From Talpa occidentalis (lineage: Eukaryota > Chordata > Mammalia > Eulipotyphla > Talpidae), in contig NW_023603184.1 of NCBI RefSeq assembly GCF_014898055.3, positions 120,022,615 through 120,086,614 of the forward strand: a DNA stretch of 64,000 nucleotides, read 5' to 3'. The position numbers were made by a program, and so were the translations under genes. Shown here in pieces: positions 1 through 13,168 of this stretch. The stretch's first letter is position 1. Every line of letters starts with the position of its first letter. Under the pieces are notes generated by a model. That model saw only the letters and a program-made list of their open reading frames with translations. It did no database searches and was not told the DNA's origin.

Positions 1-96
1 CTCAAACCAATGCTTTTCCTTTACCCTGTAGCTTCTTCCAGTCTGCTCTGTGGGTTTAGTTCTTTGCTCACCATTGGGTGAAATGTGAACAGTGCT

Positions 97-376
97 GGCC
101 TCCCTGGTGGCGCAAGGGGTTAAACACCACACTGTGAAGCAATCTGCAGCCTCTGCAGCACAAGTTCTATCCCCGGCCAGCCAGAGAGAAACCCACATGG
201 TGCAGCAGACCTCTCCTGTCTTGCCCACTGCTCCCCTTAGCAGTGTATTTCAGTCAGTCTGCCTGTTCTGTTCCCCACTCTGTCTCTGGTGAATTTTCTC
301 ACCCCCCTGCATCTCTGGCCTGCGCCCCAGCTCTTGTATGCATAAATAAATAAATCTTTAAAGAAAGAAAAGAAAG
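97..376 (+). mobile_element. tRNA-derived SINE, type II (older), full length
   Basis: The body runs from GGCCTCCCTGGTGGCGCAAG, with pol III A and B box-like sequences, to the (AAAT)n/CTTTAAAG tail. Flanks 81-96 and 377-392 match at 13 of 16 positions, a decayed target-site duplication. Type II copies carry CAGCAGACCTCTCC and TATTTCAGTCAGTCTGCC and end CTTGTATGCATAAATAAATA. Confidence 0.9.
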
Positions 377-1599
377 AAATATGAGCAGAGCTTTTGACTT
401 TTCTGGATATTCTGACATAATGAAAGTCTTCTGATGATATCAAGTCACAAACATCCTCATTTTTGTTTAAAAATAAAATGTCCAATCCTGGTCATAGTCA
501 AAAGCTCTAAATCCTCAGTTAAAATGAGATCCTCTCTGTCTTAGGTCAGGCTGCTTGGGGCAGAAAGTCTTCTGAGAACAGAAGGTGTGACTGGATTCTC
601 TATTCCCACAAGTTTCTGACTCTTGGAAGATAGCAGTGGGGGAAGGAAGGAAGGACGGGGGGCAGAGAGGACTGACTGAGCTGGCATTGCCACAATCTGG
701 GGCCAACAATCTGGGAGCTTGGACATTCTCTCACAAGGGGATACTTCCTGGGTTCTGGAGAGATATCCCATTTTGAGGATTTCTCAATTTCCTTGATGCT
801 CTCACTTAACAGCTCTCTGCCCCCCAGACATGGAGCCTCCAGGAGCACTCAGCCTCTTTCTGCCAAGGTCTTCTGTCCTATTCCTCTGAATGATCACTGG
901 ATAACATCAGCTCTTCTAGGTCATCCTGTGGCACAGGCAAGACAATGACCCTATACCAGCTTTGTTGTGGGCCGACCTCACCCTTGTCTACTAGAAACAT
1001 CATTCTTGTCCCAACAACTCAAGCACTGCAAGCCATTGTTAGCAAACCCTTCATTCTGAATTCCAACCACAGCTTCTTTCCTAGCTCAAACCAGTCTACT
1101 GTGTCCTTCACACTGTGGAGGGCACTAGGAAGCTCATAGTTCTCCTGACATCTGCTCGCTTGACTTGCAGTAGAGAAAGCACCCTGCTTCTCTCCATCAT
1201 GAAGGAAAAAATGTGCTCCCCAGCATACTGACAATGCCCCTCAAAGAAATCCTTCATGAAATCAGCAACTCCTCACTCACCTGGGTGGCTAGGTAAGGGT
1301 CATGAGAGTGAATCTGGACCACCCCTTTCCCAAGTCCCACTTGGTCAAGCATCTCACGTTAGCAACACGATCAAGATGCTAACAGCTGCCTAAATTAGAC
1401 ATTTGAGGCACTACACAGCTTCATTTCTCTTTCATTCTTAGCAGTATAGTTTGCACAAACTAATCCCACCCCTTCAGTTGAACTGTTGTTGGTTTAGAAA
1501 ATAATATGCCATTCTCCTGGCCAGCGCTAGTGGTCCTGGGAAGGGCTAGATTTGGCTTTTTTTGTCAAGTCAGTGACATTTCTTAATTGATACACTGCT
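377..1599. other. intronic sequence, nothing recognised
   Basis: Unique-looking sequence with several short open frames on both strands, none with recognisable domains. No RNA gene or young repeat was seen. Confidence 0.5.
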
Positions 1600-1672
1600 T
1601 CATACAGAGTTTTTAAGGATTAAGTGAGATAAGACATGCAAAGCATTTAGCTTAATGACCAGCAAAAAAAAA
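1600..1672 (+). repeat. MIR 3' end fragment
   Basis: It resembles the MIR 3' part (GGATTAAGTGAGATAAGACATG followed by a GCATTTAGCTTAATGACC-like stretch). Short and diverged. Confidence 0.4.
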
Positions 1673-2295
1673 AAAAACTTTCATAAATGTTTGGCAATAA
1701 TTGAACTAGAGTAGGTTAAATTGAGGAAATTACTTAGGAAGTTGACAATAAAAACCAGAATGAAAAAAAGTGACAGTGCCAGAAAATACTGCTAACTTAA
1801 AATTTACATTCCTTAGTAATTGATAAGATGTGCAGGTTGACAGTGGGGTGGGAGTCAAAATCTTGGAAAATGTTATCAAACTTGAGAGGCCAAAAAGTAG
1901 TGTTACCAGGAACAAAAACTGGGAAATCAAGCAGAACTGGTTTGACATGTCAGCCAATTTGTTCTGAACAAGTTGACTTCAAAACCAGAGGAAGAGACAG
2001 AATATTCAGAATAATCTCAGGAGCTTTAGTTAGTAGATGGGGCCATGTACAGGTAAACTGACACTGGATGAGTGCTGTGGTATAAATGGTGTCATCACTG
2101 CTGACTTCATAAACAAACCTTTCTGTTTAGACTGGTTAAAGACTGGATGTTAATGAAATTATTTGGCATTAAAAAGGAAGACAAGTCAGAGTGAAGTCTA
2201 AAGAATATTTGGAGGATAAGGAGAAAAAGGAGTTTCAGTAAAGAGGAAAAGAATGGCCAGAAAAATGGGGGAGCCAGGATAGTGCTGCATCCAAT

Positions 2296-2741
2296 TGTTG
2301 GGGGGAAAGGGTGTCCTGCACAAACTCTCAATAAGTTTTATGGACCCCACCACCACCCCAGACCAAAGAGATCCAAGACACCAAGGACTACAAATCCCAT
2401 AATGTCATCACCACCGAAGGGAGGATTGCTGGGAACTAAGGGTGGGGTTAAGCAGCCAAGTTTAGTATATAACCAGACATGTGGGCCTTGGAGGGCCTTG
2501 GTTTTTTGCAGCATGCTAATTGGGGTCCCAGCTTAGCGGAACTGATAGGATGCATTCACCAATTTATTTCTCTCTCTTTTTCTCTCCTCCATGAGATATT
2601 CCTTTCTTTATTCCCCCTACTTTTGAAAATAAACCCTTTTGTGTGTGCCTGCAGTTGAGTTACATAAGTCCCATTTAAGCACATGGGTGAGGAGCCACAG
2701 TCAGGCCAACCCATTTCACATTGGGGTTGCCCTGTAATACA
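2296..2741 (+). mobile_element. probable solo LTR (endogenous retrovirus-like)
   Basis: The segment opens TGTTGGGGGG, has a TATA-like GTATATAA near 2466 and an AATAAA near 2628, followed by a GT-rich stretch and an end near AATACA. This is LTR architecture in plus orientation. A motif ACTACAAATCCCATAATG (2387-2404) resembles the ZNF143/STAF site. No partner LTR, primer site or clear target duplication was found, so the ends are approximate and the family is unnamed. Confidence 0.5.
2387..2404 (+). promoter_or_regulatory. ZNF143/STAF-like motif inside the LTR
   Basis: ACTACAAATCCCATAATG closely follows the known ACTACAA-TCCCA--ATGC pattern bound by ZNF143. Function is inferred from sequence only. 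Confidence 0.5.
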
Positions 2742-3844
2742 ACGAAGAAATAGCCTCAAAAAAGGGAGGATAGAATGCAGTAGATAGCATCAAAGACTAG
2801 AACAGTGAAGAATGACAAAAAGTCTGGTGTCTGACTTAAGAGTTCTAGTTGACCTGCATATGTGTTTTGGTAAACACTAGGAGTTCTAGCTAAGACTTCT
2901 TATAACAATTCTCCATAAATATGACATTTATTTCTCTATAGTCTCTTCAAAAGAGATCTTAAAGAAATTTTGTTGAAATATTTCAGCTCATGGACACTTT
3001 GGAAGATTGGTTACATCTGTCTTTAGGAAACAATAAATTGTACCAGTTATAGTTTAGAGAAAGATGAGTAAGTTCAAAATTTTATAGCAAAGGAATTTTG
3101 TACTCTGTGCGATCATATTAGAACAGCTCTGTCTTTCCTTTGCCCAGAATTTGTATAATCACTCAGTTCTGTGGTTTAAAAATCCCAATAAGTGGGGTGA
3201 TGCCAGACAAACTGACATAAATATTAGGAGGACATTTTAGACTGTGCTATAAAAACTCATAAAAACAATTTATTAAAAAAAAATCTCCATAAACCCCCAT
3301 TAAAGGAACTGACTTGTCAAACTTTATTAAATCTTCAGAGATGTAATGGTCAGCGAGGCACAACAAATGCCCATTTGACATATTCTGGTGCAATCACACA
3401 AGCTCACTGAGAAAGAAAATAATTTAAACAGTGTGGGAACCATTCCAGACACTGAGTGTGTGCCCTGCCCTTACAGGCAGCATGAAATACATAGTTCTCC
3501 TAAATACCCCACCAGGCCAAGTGGAATTTTAGTTTTAAATGATAGGGGATCTTTGTCTAAAAACAGTCCCTAAACACAAGCCAACTTCTTCTCTGGCACT
3601 CACCCTAAGTCAGCAGTGTGTCCTGATACTGGAAGAAAATCTGGCTGTGTCAAAATCACTGTCATGTCATATTGCCTGTCACAGAGTTTTTCAAGGGTAA
3701 TTTTAACCATACTCAAAAAATCACCTGTAGGAATCGACTTTAGTGCTTAATTCCCTTTAAAAAAGAACTGTACTGTGGAAGAAATTCCTACTAGACACTG
3801 CATTTTTTCCCTACTATTTTGCTGAGCAACCATGGCCCTATTTT
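2742..3844. other. intronic sequence, nothing recognised
   Basis: AT-rich, no clear repeat or gene. One short plus-strand open frame at 3388-3573 has no recognisable homology. Confidence 0.45.
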
Positions 3845-3960
3845 TTAATCCATCTGTGCCTTCTGTTTCTCATTTGTAAAATGAGGCCAGTGGAGTAAAT
3901 TATCAATAATTTCCTCTCTGAATCTAAAGTCTAAGACTCTAAGTTTTAAAATAAACCCCA
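3845..3960 (+). repeat. MIR/MIR3-like fragment
   Basis: It contains the typical TTTCTCATTTGTAAAATGAGG core-flanking sequence followed by a diverged 3' part. Confidence 0.45.
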
Positions 3961-4829
3961 ACAAACAATCAATATATTTCAAAGATTCCAAATGACCAAA
4001 AAGATATATTTCACTACAAGCATTCAGTTTCCTCAAACAAGTGATAGTTTCTTCACATTTGAATGAAATGTATATAAAATGAGGAATTCTGGAGGTTTCG
4101 TTAACAGCATCACATATGGCAAAGATAATAACATAGCTGTTTATTTTAGCAGTGTTGCGACAGTTAGAAAGACTTTTACAAGTAGTAATAAAAAATTTTA
4201 AGGCATTTTATTAGTTTCATAGCATTCTGTTTAGGTAAATGAATCACAAGATGGACCTGAATATTCTGTTACCTGACATATGCTGACCTGTAACCTTGTT
4301 CAAATCAGCAGTTACATTAGGTCATGTGCATAGAACAGTTCACCTTGTTTATCTCCTTGAATTAGCTCAGAAACGACAGATTTTGGCAGTTAAAGTGAAC
4401 AGAGAAAAAAAAATGGCTGTCACACAGTCCAAAGCTAAGAATTTAACTTCCTCCAGATGTTCAATGAATTCTGGAGGCTTTCCTTTTCATGTGGAATATT
4501 TTCTCATATCAAAAATATGTCCTTGACTTACACTTTTTAAAAAATATATTTGAATATTTTTAAAAGATATCTAGTATTTAGAATCTTATTAGTTGTGAAT
4601 AATAATAAATTCACTGAAAAACAGTGAATATTCAGTTGGAAATTTCAAGGTCATTTTTTAAACTTAGTGTTCATTAACATATTTGCTTCCATATTATAAC
4701 TCAGTGCTAAAATTCAAAAAAAGTATTTTTTGTAGACAGCAACTCCAGTTGTATGCTGTGTGTTTTATAACAAATCAAATCCTGTCTACTCTAGTGCTGC
4801 TCATTCAGATACACCTTTTTTAAATCCCT

Positions 4830-4915
4830 ACATTGTTTACTCATTCAATAAACCGCTGTCTTAAGCCACTTGAGTTTGTGGTGGTTTGTTATACAGAATA
4901 TCTAACTAGAACAAC
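4830..4915 (+). repeat. MLT1-like LTR 3' end
   Basis: AATAAA is followed by CTTAAGCCACTTGAGTTTGTGG and TGGTTTGTTATACAG, which resemble the conserved 3' end of MLT1 (MaLR) LTRs. The upstream part was not recognised. Confidence 0.5.
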
Positions 4916-6534
4916 CATTGTGAAAAAAAACCACAGCAATGACTAATATGGACTTGTTCAAAACAGGATGGAATTAAATGTTGTGAACTATAAAAGAAGT
5001 TTGGGAAGGGAAGCAATTGCAGTGAATATGTCATAAGAGTCTTACATAGTTTGAGAGCCATTTAAAGACAATGATGTATTATAGCCTTTGTTAACTCAAT
5101 TATATATGACAAAATTTAAGGATAACCACTAACAGACTAGAACTACAATGTTTAACTTCCAGGCAAATTAACTGAGGAAAAATATGGGCAGTAGGGAGTA
5201 AAGAAACTCATCACTTAAATGAAGGCATGAAAGCAAGAAAAAATAACTAAGAAATACCATGAAATATAGAAAACAAGATAAGATATGGAAATGAATCCAA
5301 ATAAATTTTTAAAACCTTATGCCAATGCTATCTTAACTCTATCACAAAGTATTTACAATTGTTTAAAATTTTCTAGTTTTAGTACCTAAATATTCTTTCT
5401 TCAAGGAAAAGTGGCACAAATCATCATGTGGGTAAAACCCTGCATTAACATGTATCAATAACTAGATAGAAAATAAAAGCTATTAACTGCTGTTGGGCAC
5501 CCATAATGTCAGGTAATGTCCTTGGTATCTATCTGTTCTCCTAAATACCTTGCAAAGCTTATCCCAAAGTGCAGTGACTTTGCATTCATTGCCTTAAACT
5601 TGGAAGAGACCAGAAGATTAGATATGTCTACTGTGGCAAAGACAATGACTGCCAGCTAAATAGTAAGGACTTAACCCCATTTCGATTCACCTTGCAGCTA
5701 GACAGAATCAGAGGACCAAAGTTGAATGATGGACTCTGAACAAAAGGAGGCATATCACCAAAGCATTTAAGAGATGATGTAAGACCTCTCTTCCCTTGAC
5801 ACCTGCCCAAGAAGGTCATGTGTACCAGATGGTGTAATGACAAAATGGTTGAGTCTTTATTAATCTAGTATGACAAAAATCAAGAGTAGTGAGTCTATGT
5901 CCCTAAATAACAGTACAACACCCCAGCCAAGTATTGTAGAACACAAAAAATCAGCAATAAATCATCTTTTGTTTGCTAAGTAAACCCACCGAGGATTCAG
6001 CATAATCTGACCAATCCTTATAAAAAACTAGATAACAAAAAATAATTTAGAGTTAAATTGTTCCAAACAAATAATTGTATGTCCAAAGCTCTTATTTTCT
6101 AAAAGCATTTTTAAAAATTTAAAGGAAGAGAGCTCTAAGACAACTTTTTTCTTTGGCAGAAATAATGTAAAAATACCAAAAGTGCTTAAGAATGCACAAG
6201 CATAACTCTATTTGGAAACTACTCTAGAAATGAAATACTTAATACATAAATGCTTTGTTCCATTTAATTTCAGAACAAACTAATATTTTGTCATTACCTT
6301 TGGAAGAATGTTGAGAACCTAGGTAATACCCAAAATATTTTTTAGCTAGCATTAGCATTCATATTTTAAGTGGTTTATAGCATTTATAGCAAAGTTCTGT
6401 TTCAAAGAAGTGGATTTTGGTTTCTGTAAGCAGAAGCAGTACAGGATGTTATTTTAATAGGTACTGCAGCTTCAGACTACCAGGTACTTTATTTTATTAT
6501 CGTTAATAGTAAGCAAAATAATAATGGTGTACAA
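4916..6534. other. AT-rich intronic sequence, nothing recognised
   Basis: No repeat with clear ends, gene or RNA was seen. Old diverged repeats may be present but are below what can be judged by eye. Confidence 0.45.
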
Positions 6535-6735
6535 TCAGCAGGGCCTTACAATGAGGCTGGGAAGCTTGCTAAGAGCTTTGTATACATTATCTCACCTAAG
6601 TCTCAATATTGATGCTTCTATTGGTTCCTTTTTTTCTAAAAACAGATGAAGAAACTATAGTTTAAAAAGATTAAATAATTTGCCCAAGTTAACTCAAGTA
6701 AATTAATGGATTTGAATTTACTAGTCTGACTGTAG
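6535..6735 (+). repeat. MIR
   Basis: It has CTTTGTATACATTATCTCACC, then GATGAAGAAACTATAG and TTTGCCCAAGTTAACTC, in the order of the MIR core and 3' half. Confidence 0.65.
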
Positions 6736-7302
6736 AGACTTTGTTCTTAACTGATATTTCCAGAATTCTGTGTGTTGCATGTGATGATCGTGGGTGGTTT
6801 ATACACAAAACTTAATTTCTTACACAAATTAATGCATGTTGGAGCGAAATATAATTAACATCGCAACCCTTTCCCAGACATTACTACTTAGAACAAGGTC
6901 AAGATCATACCAGTTTGATTTGTTTTAATCAGATGGTTTAAACAAAAATAGTACAGGTAATAATTCAAACTGCAAAAAAATCAAGAAAATAGTGAGCACA
7001 CAACTAAAGTTTGAAAAACATGTGATATACTGTTCAATGCAAAGAATTAAAAAAAAATGAAGAACAAAACATAGAACTCAAGCTCCAGCCTTGGTTCTAC
7101 CCCAACAAGCTCTCTGCATCTTAAAATATCAGCTTAAACTTTGGGTTCTTTGAGTCTAAAATACATGATCCGAAAGTTTCGGCTTGCTACTATGAACTTA
7201 GCTCTACTAACCAAATATGAAAGAAATATGAAAAATGATGTAATACACAAGTCATTTTATTTTTAAAGATAAGCGGTAAAAGTTGTTCTGTACATAAAGA
7301 TA

Positions 7303-7550
7303 GGGCCTCCCCGGTGGTGCAGCGGTTGAGTGCTAGGTTGCGAAGCTGCCCATGGCCTCTGCAGTGCCATTTCGATCCCCGGCTGCTCCCCGGCCACTGG
7401 AGGAGGGTCCCACATGGTGCACAGACCTCTCCTGCCGCCCACTGCTCCCCTCAGCAGTGTACTTCGGTCCTTCTGCCTTTTCTGCTCCCTGCTCTTACTC
7501 TGGTGAATTCTCTCACCTTCCCGTGCTTTTGACTGTACCCAGTGATTGAA

Positions 7551-7581
<31 letters not shown>

Positions 7582-7593
7582 ATCTTTTTAAAA
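7303..7593 (+). mobile_element. tRNA-derived SINE, type I (young), full length
   Basis: It starts GGGCCTCCCCGGTGGTGCAG, has the B box TTTCGATCCCC and the type I markers CTGCTCCCCGGCCACTGGAG and TACTTCGGTCCTTC, and ends in (AAAT)n CTTTTTAAAA. The flanking duplication AAAGATA (7296-7302, 7594-7600) is short. Confidence 0.95.
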
Positions 7594-7600
7594 AAAGATA

Positions 7601-10015
7601 AACACTCATCTTTTTGAAGATACAATCAGGACATGGACAATGGGAGGTAAACTCAAAGGGTGGTCCAAACAAATGCTGGTAAATGACTTATTACTTGGTC
7701 AAGACAAAATAAGCTTGAGCCAGAATATGAAATATCTACATCAATAAGTCCACTATTAAGTTTAGATAAATGTTTTCAATAGCAAGATTTTCTCAGCAAA
7801 GGAAGCAGTGCATTGATTTACATTCTGGAAAAAGTTTCTAATCTAGACAAAGATGACATCTTGGTGTTTTGCACAGCTCAATTTAACATCTAAATTTTCA
7901 TAATGTGCATTTCCCTAGTTTCATTAGATAACTAAAATTGCCAAGGAATGAGAAAAGGCAATTTTAGCCTCTTGAAGTTTTTCTTTTGGACAGAAAAAAA
8001 AGCAAAAGAGACTGAAGTTTCCAGGAAATTAGATAGTAAGTGTGAAACAGTGAGTTTTTAAAGGTTTTTGTTTGATTTGTCATGCAAAGCTGTTTGGTTG
8101 GGTATTCCACATGTTTTAGCACAAGACCAGCATTTGGCTCTTTTTTAGTGCACTTAGGAAAAGGTAAGGAGCATTAATGTAAAATTTGTGAGGGGTCACT
8201 TTTAACTTTGGATACCAACAATAAATTATAACCCTGATAACTTCTGAAAAGCACTACAAGGCATTTGTTGTGATTCGGAGATGCAGGGTTATAACATACA
8301 TTGTGAAAATCTCTGAAATTCTCGGCACACATATGACACTTAGTGAAGGGAGAAAATGTAACTAGTATCTGTTTTGAAAATGATATATACACCTGAAGTA
8401 TAAAGAAACTTTTTCTTTTTATTCCCAATAGGACCTATCTACTGCCTATTTTTCTGCTCCAGGAGGTTATATTTTCCCTCCAGACTAACAGTCCTGGAAA
8501 GTCATCTGGAGCAGGTTATACAGTGAAAAACATTATTAACAATTAGCCAAACAAAAACAAAACCCATACTTCTAGAGGAAGAAAATATAAGCCAAGAGAA
8601 ACAATCAAAATATAGAGTGTGCCAATAAGCCATACCTCACTAGCCCAATGTTCCAGCTAAATCTTTCCCCTTTGGGACTTATTTCTATAGAGACCATCTC
8701 TCTTTTCCACAAATAAAACTAGACGTTGCTAGGAAACAGTCCAGCTTCTCAGGACACAACTGAAGGGGAGTGGCTGCTTCCTACCAAGAGGTATAGAAAC
8801 CTGAAGCTATTCCCGAAGCATGTGCTATTGTTATGAAATCTGGTTTCTCAATGCTTCTATTTCTCAGAGCTTGAGAATTTATTATGCATAGGCATAACAA
8901 CCTGAAGTGTATGACACCTTGGAACAAAAATTCTTTTCTCCATGCTAGCTTGTATTTCCTCTTTTCTTTCAGCTCTCCAAACATATCATCTCACCTATCT
9001 TCACATAATAGCGCCCAATTAACCTGTTTCACAAATGTCGAAGTTATTGATTGCTTATTTGAAAAATTCTTCCCATCACATCACTGGACCCATCACACTT
9101 CTGAAAATGTCCACTTGGGTTTGTAATAACTATTTTCCATTTTTTTACATATATAAACTTTTGGTATTTCTTAAAAAAAAAAATAGTGGTTTTTACCTAT
9201 ATGAAAGCAGTCCCAAACACTCTCCCTGAATTAGTAATTACTAAAGTAGCTCACTCACTCTTCCTTTTGTTTTCCCTCTTTCAAAAGCTGTTGATGTCCT
9301 GCCTTCCCTTTCTCTTCTTCATAACCACCCCCGAGGCTCATTTAGGAGTAACTGCTGATATAAGAAATCCACATGGAGGATGACTTAAACAAAGAGGTCA
9401 AGACTTTTTTTTTTACATATAGCAAAGTCTTTTGATCTTTTGCTCTGTCATCCTTAGTTTTTAAATATTCTTGATTGACCTCTTATGGTTGCTACATGGA
9501 TACAACTCAAGATATCACAACCTTACAACCAGTCCCCCAAGTGCAAGAGAAGTTTAAAAGATGTCCTTCATGAGGCTCTGACTTTTCATTGACAAAGGAA
9601 GCTCCACTAAAGTCTTCCCTTCTAATCTCACTGGCTAGAACTGGGTCTCATGTCTACCCTTAGATTACATACTAGTTGAATGACATAAAGGTTTAGATTT
9701 CTCCTGAGTCTGGGAGTGCTTATCCACTCTGAGCCCAGAAGAATGGAGACAAAAAAGGGCTGTCAGTTAAAGACCTCAGTATTGTCACCCATTCATCGCC
9801 AAATAGGATAGTAAAGTCTCCACAGAGTCTACCATCAATCCAGAGGTCAGAAGAATGCATCCTCGCCTAGGATAGAAATGGCTAACTCTGCTTAAAGCCA
9901 GGCCTCTGCTTACCAATCTTGAAGTCCCAGACAAACCAAACTTCCTTTTAAACTCAGATGCCGAACTGAAACTATAGTAATCAGCCACATGTAATGTCCT
10001 AGATGCTGGTACTTG
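7601..10015. other. AT-rich intronic sequence, nothing recognised
   Basis: No recognisable gene or well-defined repeat. Short homopolymer runs occur near 9172 and 9403. Small open frames here lack any domain or codon-bias signal. Confidence 0.45.
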
Positions 10016-10297
10016 TATCTTTTTTTAATAGTTTTAAAGATTTACTTAGTTATGCATACAAGAACTGAGGTATAGGCCAGAGGTGTGGGGGGTGAGAGGA
10101 GTCACCAGAGACAGAGTGAGGAACTTAACAGGCAAACTGGGTGAAACACATTGTTGAGGGGAGTTGAGGGCAAGACAGAAGAGGTCTGCTGTGCCATGTG
10201 GGTAGCTCCCTGCTGGCCAGAGATGGATATCATGCTGCAGTGGCTGCAGATAGCTTCATAGTGCTGTGCCTAACCCCTTGCGCCACCAGGAAGGCCC
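10016..10297 (-). mobile_element. tRNA-derived SINE, type II, minus strand
   Basis: This is the only SINE of the window on the minus strand. Its head (CGCCACCAGGAAGGCCC on the plus strand) ends at 10297 and its T-run tail begins at 10016. It is diverged. A weak 7-bp duplication TATCTTT flanks it. Confidence 0.85.
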
Positions 10298-11329
10298 TCT
10301 TCTATCTTTCAAAGCCATTCATTGTGGGAGGTCTACTGAAACCAACAGCATGCTTGAGAATACACAGTCCCTCATTCTTCCTATGTAGTATCTTAGTTTG
10401 TAAATGCTAGTCTCTTTGCTTGTTCTAACCTCTTGAGAGGACAAAAGGTACCAGCTCCTCAGTATTCTTCCTTGATAAGGACCTAAACCTATCAGAAAAC
10501 ACACTACAAAGAACTGACAAACACATGGGACCCAAACAATCAGCTTTATTCACAATTCTCCAGAAATGACTATAAGGGAAAATGAAGTGGAACTTCTTAC
10601 TGCCTATCCTAAATCAAAAGCATGAAGAAACTTTGGCTTCAGATCCTATTGCAGTAATTAGCTCTACACTATCTTCCTAATGTAAACAACTATAAAAGTG
10701 GGAGGCAGTACTTATCAGACATTGTACAATAGGTGGTATAAAATTAAAATCCCAGAGAGAAGAGAAATTTATAAGGTGACTCTATGACCACACTGATCTC
10801 AGTCAGGGGACAATTTCCTGAGCGCAACACGGGGAGCTAGAGAGAGTCCATGGCACTCACGATGAGCTGAGGAGGAAGAGATAAGAATTTGGGTCAACTG
10901 AAGTAGCTAGACATTCCAGGCAGGGCACTGGAAAGTAAAGAGTTATAGAGGGTTGAAAACAAAATTTCAAATGGGAAACCCCCAAAACATCTGGCTAATG
11001 TCGAGCTGCATAGGCTGAGCAAGACTACCAAGGCTTTCCAGAAAGCAGTTGCTACAGAACTGACAGTGCAACAGAGCTCCTAGAAGCCATGTTAGAGAAT
11101 GCAGCATTCATACTCCAGTCAAAGAGACCTGATTAACATTCCGGGCATCCAACTAAGACATCGCAGTACTTAGAAGTAAGTACAAAGTCTACAGGAAGGC
11201 CTACCTGTGACCTACTTCAACAAAGACCAAACCAAGCCCTCAAAGTTCCCTGGGGAGATCATGGTTGGGAGCTAAATCCCATCAAGTTAGAAGTCTGGGT
11301 AACCACATCGGGCTTTCCATGCATCCATG

Positions 11330-12300
11330 TTAATAAAGGGTAAATTCATGGCTAGCAATTTCAAGGAAATAAATCTGCCTAACTAGAATTAAAAATAGCA
11401 TTAAAATAAAAAATTATTCCACAAAACTCAGCATTTCCATAACATAGAATTTGCAACATCCAGTGTAAAATCAAAAGCTGCTCCATGTATAAAAAAACAA
11501 ACAAATATGAAAAGGCAGCCCATGGTTAGGAGGAAAGCAGGCAATAAAAACTGGCCCTTAGATGACAGAGATGGTGAATTTACTAGGCAAAGAATTTAAT
11601 GCAGTTTTATTCAATTCAAAGAATTGAATAAATATATGGTTTGAATGAATTAATATACAGAGGGCCACATAAGAAAAATAAAAATTATAAAAAGAAATGC
11701 AAATTAACTATAAGGAAAAACTTTAAAAGTGTGTTGAATGGGACAAATGACAGAGGAAGATAAAAGAACAAAAGAACTTGTTCTTTTGCTTACACAAAAA
11801 GTAAGCAAAAAGCATGAAATATGAGTATCAAAGACATTGAAAAAATTAAACTTAGGACCTTGAAGAACAACAGGAACTGTGTAAGGTATGTGCAGTTGGA
11901 TTCTCAAAAAAAGAAAAAAAAGAAAAAAAAAGAAAATAGATAAAAAAATATTTGGACAAATAATGGCCAAAATTTCAACTTTCATGAAAAAACAATTATT
12001 CATGAAGACTAATTTCAGTCAGTATTAAAAAAAAAAAGAAAGAAAGAAAATCATACATGGTACATCACAGACAAGCTACTAAAAACCAAGATAAAGAGAA
12101 AATGTTGAAAGTGCCCAAGGTAAATAAAAGATACATTTCATACCAGGCAGCAAACATCCAATAATGGTGAGAAACCTACAGAAACATCTTGAAATAAACT
12201 GAAGAAAAGTTAGTACTTTTCAAGAGATGTATTTCCTAATTCTACTTTCCTAATATATTCTTCAGTTAATTCCAGATTTAGTATTCTGACCTATACTTCT
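11330..12300 (+). repeat. HAL1/L1M-type LINE fragment (ORF1 region)
   Basis: Sequence such as GATGGTGAATTTACTAGGCA and AAATAATGGCCAAAATTTCAAC, then CCAAGATAAAGAGAAAATGTTG, recalls the ORF1 part of old L1M/HAL1 elements. It is strongly decayed with stops and A-rich insertions. Boundaries are approximate. Confidence 0.5.
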
Positions 12301-12944
12301 TTCTCTAGAAAGTAAAATTTAACATCACCAAGATTTTGTGGCTTTGAGCACTTGGAAATAAGATTTGGATTCCTTAGTTTCTTCCTGATTAAATTTAAAC
12401 AGGGAGAAACAACAGGTGGGGCAAGGAAACACAAGGGGGTGTAGGGGAAAATATGAAGTAATAGGAGTCATTGTTTTAAGTGATTATAGCTTCTTACAAA
12501 GTTAGTCACACACAAAAGAACTCATCCTACATGAGAAAGTAAACTGATTCTCTCCCAAAGAAATACCATATAAAAAGCATTTAAGAAAACAAAATCTGCC
12601 ACATGTAGTCTTATGTGAAATCTCAACAATCTAAAATGAGAAAGCAGGAAAAAATACTAGAAGGGTGAAAAAAGCTGAGTGAACCCCAAAAGGGTGAAAT
12701 TACCACAAACTGAAAGAGTTACTTGTAACACCACATGAAAACTGGAACATCTTTTATGGAAATAATGAACATCAGAAATGTAAATGTAATTTTAAATCAT
12801 ATATCTTCCTCACTTTGAATATATATTTAAATACATCTGAGGAAAATGTTCAACTCTGAAGACATTTTCCCTTTTTTGTTTTCATTGGAGGAAAAAAAGA
12901 AGAAAAAGCAAAATTTCAGATAAGATGTTACTTTGCCTCAAACC

Positions 12945-13168
12945 AGGATTCTTCAACAGCGGCTATGTTCACACTTGGGCCCAGATAATTCTTTGTGAGG
13001 GGCGGGGGTTGGGGGGGGTGGTAAAGGGATTGTCCTGTGTATTATAGGATGTTAGCAGCATCTCTTGTTTCCCAAACCTGCCTCCCAAATATGCCAACCA
13101 AAAATGTCTTCAGATATTGTAAAATGTCCTGTAGGGGGAAAAAAAAAAAATCACCGCTCATTGAAAAG
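12945..13168 (-). mobile_element. MER20 (hAT-Charlie DNA transposon)
   Basis: The plus strand reads as the reverse complement of MER20: GGCCCAGATAATTCTTTG, CCTGTGTATTATAGGATG, GCAGCATCTCTTG, then CAACCAAAAATGTCTTCAGA and AAATGTCCTGTAGGGGG. An expanded G-run (12998-13020) interrupts the consensus. Confidence 0.75.
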
